Part shown: positions 17,518-26,693 of the stretch, in pieces
Layout: each line of letters begins with the position of its first letter
How positions within the stretch are numbered: the stretch's first letter is position 1
NCBI RefSeq assembly: GCF_000430725.1
Contig: NZ_AUMO01000017.1
Span: forward strand, 1 to 64,000
Length of the DNA stretch: 64,000 nucleotides
Direction: 5' to 3'
From: Azohydromonas australica DSM 1124
GTDB lineage: Bacteria > Pseudomonadota > Gammaproteobacteria > Burkholderiales > Burkholderiaceae_C
Program-made: the position numbers and the translations under genes
Notes under the pieces: model-generated
Databases searched by the model: none
Told to the model about the DNA's origin: nothing
Seen by the model: the letters and a program-made list of their open reading frames with translations, nothing else

Positions 17518-20500
17518 ATGGCGAACGGCGTGGCAAGGAACAAGCGCGGTCTGTTGACCGCCGTCGTGGTGCTGTTGGCCGTCCTGGCGGCCGTCGCGTG
17601 GTGGTGGCAGGGGCGGCAACCCGCCACGGCCGGCACCGCTCTTTCCGACCCCGACGCCCCCTTCGCCGCGCTGGACTGCAAGGCGCGCCTGCTCGACGAC
17701 CGCCCGGCGCTGGCGGTGGTGTTCTCCCAGCCGCTGGACCGGCGACAGGATTTCGGCCAGGCCCTGCGCGTGGTGGACCTGGGCCCCGCCGGCGCCGACG
17801 GCGAGGTGAAGGAGCGCGACACCGAACAGCCCGCCGCGTCCGCCCCCGGCGCACCGCCCGCCGGCTCCGCGCCCAACGAGAAACTGCTGCAGGGCGCCTG
17901 GGTGGTGGGCGACAACCCGCGGCTGCTCTACTTCCCCTTCATCCAGCCGCAGCGGCGCTTCCGCATCGAGGTGGCCGACGGGCTGAAGGCGCAGGACGGG
18001 CGCCGGCTCGCGCAGGCCCACCGCTGCGAGCTGGCCAGCGAGGCCATGCCGCCCTCCTTCTTCTTCGCCAGCCGCGGCGTGGTGCTGCCCGCGGGACAGA
18101 ACGGCGGGCTCCCGGTGGTCACGGTCAACGTGCCGGAGGTGGACATCCAGTTCCTGCGCGTGGAGCCGGCGCAGCTGCCGCGCTTCCTGGAGCGCGTCGC
18201 GGGCGTGCGCAAGGGCGCGCGCGGCGAAGGCAACGAAGAGGACAGCGACACCGACGAGCAGCGCTACGGCGATGACGAGGGCAGCCGCCGGCTGCAGGGC
18301 CTGGTCGGCGGGTGGGAGCTGGACCAGTTGCGCAAGAGCGCCACCAGCGTGCACATCGGCCGCTACAGCACCGACCCCACGCCCAACAAGCGCACCGTGA
18401 GCTTCATCCCGGTGGAGCAGATCGCCGAGCTGAAGCAGCCCGGCGTCTACATCGCCGTGATGACGCAGCCGGGGCGCTTTTCCGGCGAGTACCAGGTCAC
18501 CTACTTCCACGTCAGCGACATCGGGCTGCAGGCGCGGCGCTATGCCGGCTCCATGGACGCCTTCGCCAGCTCGCTCAAGTCCGGCGAGGCGCTGCGCGGC
18601 GTGCAGTTCGAGCTGCTGGACGAGAACGGCCGCTCCCTGGCCCGCGCCGCGGGCGACGCCGACGGGCATGCCCACTTCGACGGCGCCTTCGAGCAGGCCG
18701 CGCTGCTGGTGGCGCGCCGCGGCGAGGGCGCGCAGGGCCAGATGAGCGTGCTGACGCTGCGCGCGCCGGCGCTGGACCTGTCGGAATTCGAGATCGGCGG
18801 CCATCCCTCGCGCAACGTGAAGCTGTTCGTGTGGGCCGGGCGCGACCTGTACCGGCCGGGCGAGCGCTTCGAGCTGTCGGTACTGATGCGCGACGCCGAC
18901 GGCAAGGCGCTGCCGCCGCAGCCGCTGAGCGCCACGCTCAAGCGCCCCGACGGCCGCGGCGTCAGCACCGGCGTCTGGAAGCCGGAAGAGAAATTCCCGG
19001 GCTACGCACGCCACGCCGTGGCGCTGCCGCCGGACGCCCAGACCGGCACCTGGCAGCTGGAGCTGCGCGCCGACCCGGGCGCCAAGCGCGCGGACGCGGT
19101 GTGGAAGTTCCAGGTCGAGGAGTTCCTGCCCGAGCGCATGAAGCTGGAGCTGCAGACGGCGCGGGCGGTGCTGCTGCCCGGCGACGACTTCGAGGTGACG
19201 GTGCGCGGCGACTACCTCTTCGGCTCCCCGGCGGCCGGCAACCGGCTGCTGGTGGCCGCCGCCACCTCGCGCCAGCGCGAGGCCCTGCCCCGGCAGTGGC
19301 CCGGCTTCGTCTTTGGCGACTTCGCCGACGACGACCGCGCCAAGCGCGAGGAGCTGGACGAGCAGGCACTCGACGGCGAGGGCCGCGCCCAGGTGAGCCT
19401 GCCGCTGCCGGCCCTGCGCCCGTCCTCGCCGATGCTGGTGCGCGGCAGCTTCAGCCTGCTGGAATCGGGCGGGCGACCGGTGGTGCGCTCCATCGAGCGC
19501 GTGCTGTGGCCGGCACCGAAGCTGCTGGCGCTGCGCCCGCTGTTCGACCGCGACGTGGCGCCGGACAACGCCACGGCGGAGTTCGAGCTGGTCCGCGTGG
19601 ACGCGCAGGGCAAGCCGCAGCCGCTGAAGAAGGCGCCGCTGCGCCTGGTGCGCGAGGACCGCCAGTACTACTGGCGCTACGACGACCAGAAGGGCTGGAA
19701 CTCGGGCTACACCGAGACCGAGGAACTGGTGGAGTCCGGCCAGGTGGCGCTGCCGGGCGAGCGCACGCGGGTGTCCCTGCCGGTGCGCTGGGGCCGCTAC
19801 CGCCTGGAGGTGGACGACCCCGAGACCGGGCTGCGGCTGCGCTACCGCTTCTACGCCGGCTGGAGCGCGCAGGAGGCCGAGGACATGGGCAACCGGCCCG
19901 ACCGCGTGCAGCTGAAGCTGGCGCAGGCGCCGCTGAAGGCGGGCGACCGGGCGCAGCTCAGCATCACGCCGCCGCACGACGGCACGGCCATCGTCACGGT
20001 GGAAGGCGACCGCCTGCTCTGGAGCCAGCGCGTGGACGTGCGCGCCTCGGGCTCGCGCATCGACATCCCCATCGATCCCACCTGGGCGCGGCATGACCTG
20101 TACGTGGCCGTCACCGCGTTGCGACCGGGCAGCCAGGGCGACCGCGTCACGCCGGCGCGGGCGCTGGGGCTGATGCACCTGCCGCTGGCGCGGCAGGAGC
20201 GGCAGCTCAAGGTGGCGCTGCAGGCCCCGGCCAAGGTGCTGCCCGAGAAGCGCGCCACCGTGCGCGTGAAGGCCGAAGGGCTCAACGGGCAGTCGGCGCT
20301 GGTGACGCTGCACGCGGTGGACGTGGGCATCCTCAACATCACCCGCTACGCCACGCCGGACCCGCTGGACTTCTTCTTCGGCCAGCACCGCTACGGCGCC
20401 GAGCAGCTGGACCTCTACGGCAAGCTCATCGAGAAGATGCAGGGCACCACGGCCCGGCTGCGCTGGGGCGGCGACGCCAACCCGCGCGACAGCAAGAGCC

Positions 20501-22749
20501 TGCCCAAGAAGGTGCAGCTGGTGGACCTGTTCAGCGGCCCGGTGCAGCTTGACGCCCGGGGCGAGGCCGAGATCGGCCTGGACATCCCGGACTTCAACGG
20601 CACGCTGCGCCTGATGGCGGTGGTGGCGACGGCCGACCGCTTCGGCAAGGCGGACGCGGAGATGGTGTCGGCCGCGCCGCTGGTGGCCGAGCTGGCGATG
20701 CCGCGCTTCATCTCGCCCGGCGACAGCGCCTTCATCGCGCTGGACGTCACGAACCTCAGCGGCGCGCCGCAGCAGGTGAAGGTGAGCCTGCAGGGCGCGG
20801 AGCCGGTGCGCGTGGGCGGCACGGAGCAGTCGCTGTCGCTCAGGCACCAGCAGCGCGCGACGCTGCGCTTCCCGGTGGAGGCGACGGACGCCTACGGCTT
20901 GGGTCGGCTGCGGCTGCAGGTGAGCAGCGCCAGCGGGCTGAGGATCGCACGCGAGTCGGTGCTGCAGGTGCAGCCGGCCACGCCGGCCGAGCGCGAGGCG
21001 CGGCGCCTGCGGCTGGAGCCCGGCGGCGAGCTGAAGCTCGACGCGGCGGCGCTGGAGCGCTTTCACAAGGGGTCGGCGGCGCTGTCCATTGCCGTGTCCG
21101 ACCAGCCGCCGCTGAACCTGCGCCCGCTGGTGCAGGGGCTGCTGGACTATCCCTACGGCTGCCTGGAGCAGACCGCCAGCGCGGCGTATCCGCACCTGTT
21201 CATCGACGAAGGCGCGGCGCAGGCGCTGGGGCTCAAGCCGCGCAGCCGCGAGGAGCGGGCCCAGTTCGTCGAGGGCGCGCTGGGCCGGCTGTCCGGCCTG
21301 CAGAAGGCCAACGGCGGCTTCACCTTGTGGGGCGACGGCGGCTACGAGACCTGGCTCTCGGCCTACGTCATGGGCTTCATGCAGGACGCGCGGGACCAGG
21401 GTTTCACTGTGCCGGACGCCTTCTACCGCAGGGCCCAGGGATGGCTGCTGCAGGAGCTGCAGCAGGCGCCGAACCGCTTCCCGCAGCTGCCCGCGGCGCT
21501 GCAGGCGGCGCTGGGCGCCAGCGGCGCGGGGGCTGCGGCGAAGGCAGCCTCTGCCGCTTCGGCGGCCAGCGGCGTGGACGGCCCGGCGCTGAGCGCACGC
21601 GACCGCCAGCTGCTGCGCGACAGCCACCAGCGCTTCGCCGAGCTGGCGCACACGGGCTACGTCCTGGCGCGCGACCAGAAGGCGCCGCTGGCGATGCTGC
21701 GCTACCTGCACGACCAGCAGCGCGGCAAGGCGCGCTCGCCGCTGCCGCTGGTGCACCTGGCGATCGCCTTGAAGCTCATGGGCGACGAGGGCCGCTCGCA
21801 GGCGGCGCTGGAGGAAGCGCTGCGGCGTCCCTACGGGCTGCCGGGTGCCCGCAGCTCGGCCTGGGGCGACGAGTGGCTGGGCGACTACGGCACGCCGGTG
21901 CGCGACCTGGCGCTGGCCTACGCGCTGCTGGCCCGCCACGACATGAAGCTGCCGCGGCGGGAGAGCCTGCTGCTCGATGCCGCGGACCGTTTGAACGGGC
22001 GCAACTACCTCTCCACGCAGGAGCGCCTGGCGCTGTTCCTGGCAGGGCGCGCGGCCGGCATGGTGGGCCCCGGCTCGGCGAGCCGCGAGGGCTGGACGGC
22101 GCAGCTGAGCGTCGGGGACGCGGCGCAGGCGCTGGCCTCGCGCGGCACCGAGCAGCGCAGCCTGGACGCCGCGGCGCTGGCGCGCGGCGTGTCGCTGCTG
22201 AACCGTGGCGCGCGGATGCTGTTCGTGGAGGTGGAGGCCAGCGGCTACCCGCTGAAGGCGCCGGCCGTGCGCGGCGACGCCATCGAGCTGCAGCGCGCCT
22301 GGTTCAACGCCGCGGGTGAACCGTTGCCCGAGGGCAAGGCGCTGAGCGTGGGCGAGCTGCTGATCGTGCGCGTGATGGCGCGCGCGAGCCGGCCCATCGA
22401 GGACGCGCTGATCGTGGACCGCGTGCCGGCGGGGCTGGAAGTGGAGAACCTCAACCTGTCGCAGGGGCCGAAGGCGGAGGAGTTCCGGGTAGGCGGAATG
22501 GACGTGGCACAGGCGATGGCGGACGGGCGGGTGAAGCACCGCGAGTACCGCGACGACCGCTACGTGGCCGCAGCGCGGCTGGACCACGAGTGGCTGCCGG
22601 TGTTCTACATGCTGCGCGTGGTCAGCCCCGGGCGCTTCATGGTGCCCGCGCCCTTCGCCGAGGCCATGTACCGGCCGGAGCTGCGCGGCGTGGGCGCGGC
22701 GGGGGCGCCGGTGGTGGTGAACGATCCGCGGGGAGCGGCGGGGCAGTGA
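17518..22749 (+). CDS. Bacterial alpha-2-macroglobulin (MG2/thioester protein)
   Basis: This 1,743-residue envelope protein has an N-terminal membrane anchor (residues 12-32, with no lipobox cysteine), then repeated MG beta-sandwich domains, a bait-like region, and a thioester domain with intact C1215-L-E-Q1218 in YPYGCLEQTASA. Bacterial alpha-2-macroglobulins are thought to trap proteases that breach the outer membrane, using the Cys-Gln thioester for covalent capture. The ATG at 17518 has GGAGGAG about 8 bases upstream; the frame extends 41 codons further without support. The PBP1C gene follows 31 bases downstream, the known alpha-2-macroglobulin/pbpC pairing, in which PBP1C is proposed to repair peptidoglycan. 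E. coli YfhM is the nearest well-known relative, but it is a lipoprotein whereas this one appears to use a transmembrane anchor. Confidence 0.93.
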   Translation: MANGVARNKRGLLTAVVVLLAVLAAVAWWWQGRQPATAGTALSDPDAPFAALDCKARLLDDRPALAVVFSQPLDRRQDFGQALRVVDLGPAGADGEVKERDTEQPAASAPGAPPAGSAPNEKLLQGAWVVGDNPRLLYFPFIQPQRRFRIEVADGLKAQDGRRLAQAHRCELASEAMPPSFFFASRGVVLPAGQNGGLPVVTVNVPEVDIQFLRVEPAQLPRFLERVAGVRKGARGEGNEEDSDTDEQRYGDDEGSRRLQGLVGGWELDQLRKSATSVHIGRYSTDPTPNKRTVSFIPVEQIAELKQPGVYIAVMTQPGRFSGEYQVTYFHVSDIGLQARRYAGSMDAFASSLKSGEALRGVQFELLDENGRSLARAAGDADGHAHFDGAFEQAALLVARRGEGAQGQMSVLTLRAPALDLSEFEIGGHPSRNVKLFVWAGRDLYRPGERFELSVLMRDADGKALPPQPLSATLKRPDGRGVSTGVWKPEEKFPGYARHAVALPPDAQTGTWQLELRADPGAKRADAVWKFQVEEFLPERMKLELQTARAVLLPGDDFEVTVRGDYLFGSPAAGNRLLVAAATSRQREALPRQWPGFVFGDFADDDRAKREELDEQALDGEGRAQVSLPLPALRPSSPMLVRGSFSLLESGGRPVVRSIERVLWPAPKLLALRPLFDRDVAPDNATAEFELVRVDAQGKPQPLKKAPLRLVREDRQYYWRYDDQKGWNSGYTETEELVESGQVALPGERTRVSLPVRWGRYRLEVDDPETGLRLRYRFYAGWSAQEAEDMGNRPDRVQLKLAQAPLKAGDRAQLSITPPHDGTAIVTVEGDRLLWSQRVDVRASGSRIDIPIDPTWARHDLYVAVTALRPGSQGDRVTPARALGLMHLPLARQERQLKVALQAPAKVLPEKRATVRVKAEGLNGQSALVTLHAVDVGILNITRYATPDPLDFFFGQHRYGAEQLDLYGKLIEKMQGTTARLRWGGDANPRDSKSLPKKVQLVDLFSGPVQLDARGEAEIGLDIPDFNGTLRLMAVVATADRFGKADAEMVSAAPLVAELAMPRFISPGDSAFIALDVTNLSGAPQQVKVSLQGAEPVRVGGTEQSLSLRHQQRATLRFPVEATDAYGLGRLRLQVSSASGLRIARESVLQVQPATPAEREARRLRLEPGGELKLDAAALERFHKGSAALSIAVSDQPPLNLRPLVQGLLDYPYGCLEQTASAAYPHLFIDEGAAQALGLKPRSREERAQFVEGALGRLSGLQKANGGFTLWGDGGYETWLSAYVMGFMQDARDQGFTVPDAFYRRAQGWLLQELQQAPNRFPQLPAALQAALGASGAGAAAKAASAASAASGVDGPALSARDRQLLRDSHQRFAELAHTGYVLARDQKAPLAMLRYLHDQQRGKARSPLPLVHLAIALKLMGDEGRSQAALEEALRRPYGLPGARSSAWGDEWLGDYGTPVRDLALAYALLARHDMKLPRRESLLLDAADRLNGRNYLSTQERLALFLAGRAAGMVGPGSASREGWTAQLSVGDAAQALASRGTEQRSLDAAALARGVSLLNRGARMLFVEVEASGYPLKAPAVRGDAIELQRAWFNAAGEPLPEGKALSVGELLIVRVMARASRPIEDALIVDRVPAGLEVENLNLSQGPKAEEFRVGGMDVAQAMADGRVKHREYRDDRYVAAARLDHEWLPVFYMLRVVSPGRFMVPAPFAEAMYRPELRGVGAAGAPVVVNDPRGAAGQ

Positions 22750-22780
22750 GGTGACAGCCGCTGTCTGCGGAAAGACGGCC

Positions 22781-25060
22781 ATGGGCCGCCGCATCGAGCT
22801 TTTCCTCGCCGCCGCGCTGGCCCTGCTGCTCGCCCTCGACCTGGCCTTCCCGCCTCCCATCCCCCACGACGCCCCCGGCGCCGTCGTCGTGGCCCGCGAC
22901 GGCACGCCGCTGCGGACCTGGCCGGACGCGGACGGCGTCTGGCGCCAGCCCGTCACGCCGGAGGAGGTCTCGCCGCTGTACCTGCAGGCGTTGCTGGGCT
23001 ATGAGGACCGCTGGTTCTACGGGCATCCCGGCGTGAACCCGGTGGCGCTGGTGCGCGCCGCCGCGCAGTGGCTGCGGCACGGGCGCATCGTCTCCGGCGG
23101 CTCCACGCTGACCATGCAGGTGGCGCGGCTCATCGACCCGCCGCCGCCCGCTGGCAGCCGCAGCCTGCGAGCCAAGGCGCGCCAGATCGCCCGCGCGCTG
23201 CAGCTGGAGCTGCGGCTGTCCAAGCGCGAAATCCTCACGCTGTACCTCAACCGCGCGCCCATGGGCGGCATCGTCGAAGGCGTGGAGATGGCCAGCCGCG
23301 GCTACCTCGGCCGCCCCGCCCTGCACCTGAGCGCGGCGGAGGCCGCGCTGCTCGCCGCCCTGCCCCAGGCGCCCTCGCGCCTGCGCCCGGACCGCGCGCC
23401 GGCTGCCGCCCAGGCCGCGCGCGACAAGGTGCTGCAGCGGCTGCAGGACCTGGGCACCTGGGACGCCCGCACCGTGGCCGACGCGCGGCTGGAACAGGTG
23501 GCGGTGCAGCCGCTGCGCGCGCAATGGCTGGCGCCGCTGGCAGCCGAGCGCGTGCGGGCCCAGGCGCGCGCTGCCGGAACGCCGGGCACCGTGCCCCGGC
23601 CCCAGCGAAGCCCCGCCCCCACCGTGCTGCGCACCACGCTGTCGCCCGAGGTGCAAGCCGGCGTGGAGCGGCTGCTGCTGGACCGGGTGGACGCGCTGCC
23701 GCCCAAGGTGTCCATGGCCGCGCTGGTGATGGACAACGACACGCTGGAGGTGCTGGCCTACGCCGGCTCGGCCGACTTCGCCGACCCGCGCCGCGCCGCG
23801 CACGTGGACATGGTCCGCGCCGTGCGCTCGCCGGGATCGACGTTGAAACCCTTCCTGTACGCCTTGGCGCTGGACGAGGGGCTGATCCATTCCGAGAGCC
23901 TGCTGGTGGACGCGCCCCAGTCCTTCGGCGGCTACCAGCCGGGGAACTTCCAGGCCAGCTTCAGCGGCCCGGTGAGCGTGGCCGAGGCGCTGCAGAAGTC
24001 GCTCAACGTGCCGGCGGTGGACCTGCTGGAGCGCCTGACGCCCCAGCGCTTCGCCGCCGTGCTGCGCGCCGGCGGCCTGCGGCTGCGCATGGCGCCGGGC
24101 GCGGAGCCGAACCTCAGCCTGATCCTGGGCGGTGCCGGCACCACGCTGGAAGAGCTCGTCGGCGCCTACCGGGCGCTGGCGCGCGATGGCCTGTCCGGCA
24201 CGCCGCGGCTCACGCCCGATGCGCCGCGCGTGGAGGCGCGGCTCATGAGCGCGGGCGCGGCCTTCATCGTGCGCGACATCCTCGAAGGCGGCGGCCATCC
24301 CGAGCGCCCGTTCACCGAGGGCGCGCGCCGGCTGGCCTGGAAGACCGGCACCAGCTTCGGCTTCCGGGACGCCTGGGCCGTGGGCGTCACCGCGCAGCAC
24401 ACGGTGGGCGTGTGGGTGGGGCGGCCCGACGGCACGCCCAACCCGGGCTTCTTCGGCGCCAACACCGCCGCGCCGCTGCTGCACGAGCTGCTGGCGCTGC
24501 TGCCCGAAGGCGAGGCGTCGGCCGCGCCGCGCGTGCCGCCGCCGGGCGTGGCGCCGCTGCACAGCTGCTGGCCGCTGGGCCTGAGCACGCAAGCCACCGC
24601 GCCTCGGCACTGCCTGGTGCGCCGCACCGGCTGGATGCTCGACGGCGCCGCCCCGCCCACGCTGCCGGAGCGCGAGCGCAGCGGCGGGCTGCTCGGCCGG
24701 GGCTGCGGCGCGGACGCCGAGACGGTGGCGCGCTGGCCGCTGGCGCTGGCGCCCTGGGTGGGCGCGTTGCCTTCGGGTTGCGGCGACGGCGGCAGCGCGC
24801 TGCGCATCCGCGGCGTGGACGAAGGCACGGTGCTCAAGGCCGTGCCCGGCAGCGGCGCGGTAGAGATCAGCGTCTCGGCCCAGGGCGACGCGGGGCGCGA
24901 GGCCCGGCTGTACTGGCTGCTCGACGGCGTGCAGCAGCAGCGCAGCCGCGTGGGCGAGACGGTGGCGCTGCGCCTGGAGCAGCCGGGCGCGCACACGCTC
25001 ACGGTGCTGGACGATCAGGGGCGCTGGCAGCGGGTGGGGTTTCGCATCGCGGCCCCCTGA
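22781..25060 (+). CDS. pbpC: Penicillin-binding protein 1C
   Basis: This 759-residue bifunctional peptidoglycan synthase has an N-terminal membrane anchor (LFLAAALALLLALDLAF). The GT51 glycosyltransferase domain has the catalytic Glu75 in YEDRWFYGHPGVNP and then GGSTLTMQVARLI. The transpeptidase domain has S353-T-L-K356, a KSLN motif, and K521-T-G, so all penicillin-binding motifs are intact. The C-terminal 100 residues or so form the BiPBP_C domain typical of PBP1C. The ATG at 22781 with GGAAAGA upstream was preferred over a GTG at 22751 that almost touches the alpha-2-macroglobulin stop. The start is therefore somewhat uncertain. Co-transcription with the preceding gene is likely. Confidence 0.92.
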   Translation: MGRRIELFLAAALALLLALDLAFPPPIPHDAPGAVVVARDGTPLRTWPDADGVWRQPVTPEEVSPLYLQALLGYEDRWFYGHPGVNPVALVRAAAQWLRHGRIVSGGSTLTMQVARLIDPPPPAGSRSLRAKARQIARALQLELRLSKREILTLYLNRAPMGGIVEGVEMASRGYLGRPALHLSAAEAALLAALPQAPSRLRPDRAPAAAQAARDKVLQRLQDLGTWDARTVADARLEQVAVQPLRAQWLAPLAAERVRAQARAAGTPGTVPRPQRSPAPTVLRTTLSPEVQAGVERLLLDRVDALPPKVSMAALVMDNDTLEVLAYAGSADFADPRRAAHVDMVRAVRSPGSTLKPFLYALALDEGLIHSESLLVDAPQSFGGYQPGNFQASFSGPVSVAEALQKSLNVPAVDLLERLTPQRFAAVLRAGGLRLRMAPGAEPNLSLILGGAGTTLEELVGAYRALARDGLSGTPRLTPDAPRVEARLMSAGAAFIVRDILEGGGHPERPFTEGARRLAWKTGTSFGFRDAWAVGVTAQHTVGVWVGRPDGTPNPGFFGANTAAPLLHELLALLPEGEASAAPRVPPPGVAPLHSCWPLGLSTQATAPRHCLVRRTGWMLDGAAPPTLPERERSGGLLGRGCGADAETVARWPLALAPWVGALPSGCGDGGSALRIRGVDEGTVLKAVPGSGAVEISVSAQGDAGREARLYWLLDGVQQQRSRVGETVALRLEQPGAHTLTVLDDQGRWQRVGFRIAAP

Positions 25061-25189
25061 CGACACGGCGCCACAACCGTCCAGGCCACGGACCGGACGT
25101 GCAACGGTTGGTGACGCGGCCGCTCTTTCCCTGGGTCGTGGGCGCTCGCGGGCCGGGCTATTGCTCAGGTGTGCTCCAAGGAGCCCACC

Positions 25190-25855
25190 ATGCCGGACGA
25201 AGGCCACTCCAGATCCTTCCCGAGATCCCGCTGCCGCCAGCGCGCGATCTGGCTCATCGGCTTGGCAGGCTGGAGCGCCATGTGGGCGCCACCGGCCGCC
25301 GCCGATCCGCCGCGGCGCCCCGCCCTGGCGGCCATGACCGCCGCCCCGCCCGCCGCTGCGGCACCGCGGCCGGGCCACGCCGCCATCGACGCCGTGCTGG
25401 CCGCCGACCTGCTGGACTGGGCCAGCCGCCTCTCCGGTCTGCCCAGTCCGCCCGGCGAGCCGCTGCCCCAGCTCATCCCGCTGCCGCAGCGCGAGATCGA
25501 GAAGACCGTCTGCCCCGAGCGCCGCGGCGGCTGCGGCTCGCTGGTGGCGGTGTACGACACCGATCGCCGCCGCGTGCTCTACCGCGACACGCTGGACATG
25601 CGCGACCCCACCGACCAGTCCTTCATCGTCCACGAGCTGGTGCACCACCTGCAGTTCCTGCAGCGCGGCGCGGCGCTGTTCGCCACCTGCCAGAGCACGC
25701 TGGCCGGCGAGGCCCAGGCCTACCGGGTGCAGAACCTGTACCAGACGCAGTTCCGCCAGTGGCAGCGCATGGGCGAGATCCTGCGCTACATGCACTGCGA
25801 CGGCAGCACCGGCGCCGAGCCGGTGGCGCGGCTGTTCGGGCTGCCGGGGCGCTGA
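25190..25855 (+). CDS. Exported protein of unknown function with HELVH zinc-site motif
   Basis: The product is 221 residues. A basic N-terminus and hydrophobic stretch (about residues 18-38, ending APPAAADPP) look like a signal peptide. The central domain carries two cysteines (VCPERRGGC) and a candidate metal site H148-E-L-V-H152 in SFIVHELVHHLQFLQRG, followed by an acidic ligand candidate in AGEAQAYRVQNLYQ. This is the layout of a small gluzincin-like peptidase, but no characterised family was recognised with confidence. The ATG at 25190 is preceded by AAGGAG. It follows pbpC by 129 bases and could belong to an envelope-maintenance group with the preceding two genes. Confidence 0.72.
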   Translation: MPDEGHSRSFPRSRCRQRAIWLIGLAGWSAMWAPPAAADPPRRPALAAMTAAPPAAAAPRPGHAAIDAVLAADLLDWASRLSGLPSPPGEPLPQLIPLPQREIEKTVCPERRGGCGSLVAVYDTDRRRVLYRDTLDMRDPTDQSFIVHELVHHLQFLQRGAALFATCQSTLAGEAQAYRVQNLYQTQFRQWQRMGEILRYMHCDGSTGAEPVARLFGLPGR

Positions 25856-25876
25856 GCGTCCCTGGGGCTGCCGCGC

Positions 25877-26587
25877 TCAGGCGCCCAGCTTGTCCGCCAA
25901 CTCGCCGAAGTCCGCCGCCACCACGTCCCAGTCCTGCTCGGGCGCCAGGTCCTTGCGCTGGTGCGGGCCGTATTCGGTGGGACGGGCCACGAAGGCGGTG
26001 CGCAGTCCTTGAGCGCGCGCCGCGGCCAGGTCGTCGTTGTGGGCGGCGCATAGCATCATCTCCCCGGGTGCCAGGTCCAGCAGGCGCGCCGCGCCCAGGT
26101 ACGTCTCGGGCAGCGGCTTGTAGGCCCTGAAGGTCTCGGCGGAGAACACGACGTCCCAGGGCAGCCCGGCGTGCTTGGCCATGTTCACCAGCAGCGCCAC
26201 GTTGCCGTTGGACAGCGTGCCGATCACGTAGCGGGCCTTCAGGCGCTGCAGCCCGGCGCGCACGTCGCTCCAGGGGTTGAGCCGGTGCCAGACGCGGTTG
26301 AGGTGCCGCCGCTCCTCCTCGCCCAGGTGCTGCAGCCCGTGGCGCGGCAGCAGCTCGTCGAGGGCCTGGCGGTGCAGCGCGTCGAGCACCGTCCAGCCCA
26401 CGGCGCCGCTGCGCACGCGCTGCATCTGCGGCTGGTAGCGCGAGCGCCAGTCGTCGGCCAGCGCGGCCCAGTCGCAGGCCAGGCCGTGCTGTGCGCCCCA
26501 GGCGCCCAGGTCCGCGGCGATGCTGCCGCGCCAGTCCACGACCGTGCCGAACACGTCGAACACGATCGCCTTGAGGGTCTGCGCCAT
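25877..26587 (-). CDS. Haloacid dehalogenase, type II (HAD superfamily)
   Basis: This 236-residue HAD hydrolase resembles L-2-haloacid dehalogenases, which displace halide from 2-haloalkanoates through an aspartyl ester. The nucleophile is Asp11 in AIVFDVFGTVVDWR. The downstream motifs are present: Ser/Asn in GTLSNGNVALL, Lys in FRAYKPLPETY, and the acidic/Asn block CAAHNDDLAAARAQGL. Type II assignment rests on the DVFGTVVDW start and the helical cap spacing. The true substrate may be another small organic acid. It converges with the exported HELVH gene and lies downstream of the SDR gene on the same strand, about 106 bases away. Confidence 0.85.
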   Translation of the reverse strand: MAQTLKAIVFDVFGTVVDWRGSIAADLGAWGAQHGLACDWAALADDWRSRYQPQMQRVRSGAVGWTVLDALHRQALDELLPRHGLQHLGEEERRHLNRVWHRLNPWSDVRAGLQRLKARYVIGTLSNGNVALLVNMAKHAGLPWDVVFSAETFRAYKPLPETYLGAARLLDLAPGEMMLCAAHNDDLAAARAQGLRTAFVARPTEYGPHQRKDLAPEQDWDVVAADFGELADKLGA

Positions 26588-26693
26588 GGAGGTCTCCGGC
26601 CGGAAGTCGCAACGCGCCCAGTGTGCCGGGAGCCGGAGGCGGCCGGCTGGAGCAGGCGCCTGCGGCGCACTTGGCCCCTGCCGCAGCGGCGCC

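Noticed and set aside
17434-22956. 1,840-residue open frame on the minus strand
   Set aside because: It is antisense to the alpha-2-macroglobulin gene. Its translation is a His/Gln/Arg/Ala-rich shadow without any domain, caused by high GC.
22637-25795. 1,052-residue minus-strand open frame
   Set aside because: It spans the antisense of pbpC and the next gene, including their gap; composition is that of a GC-driven shadow.
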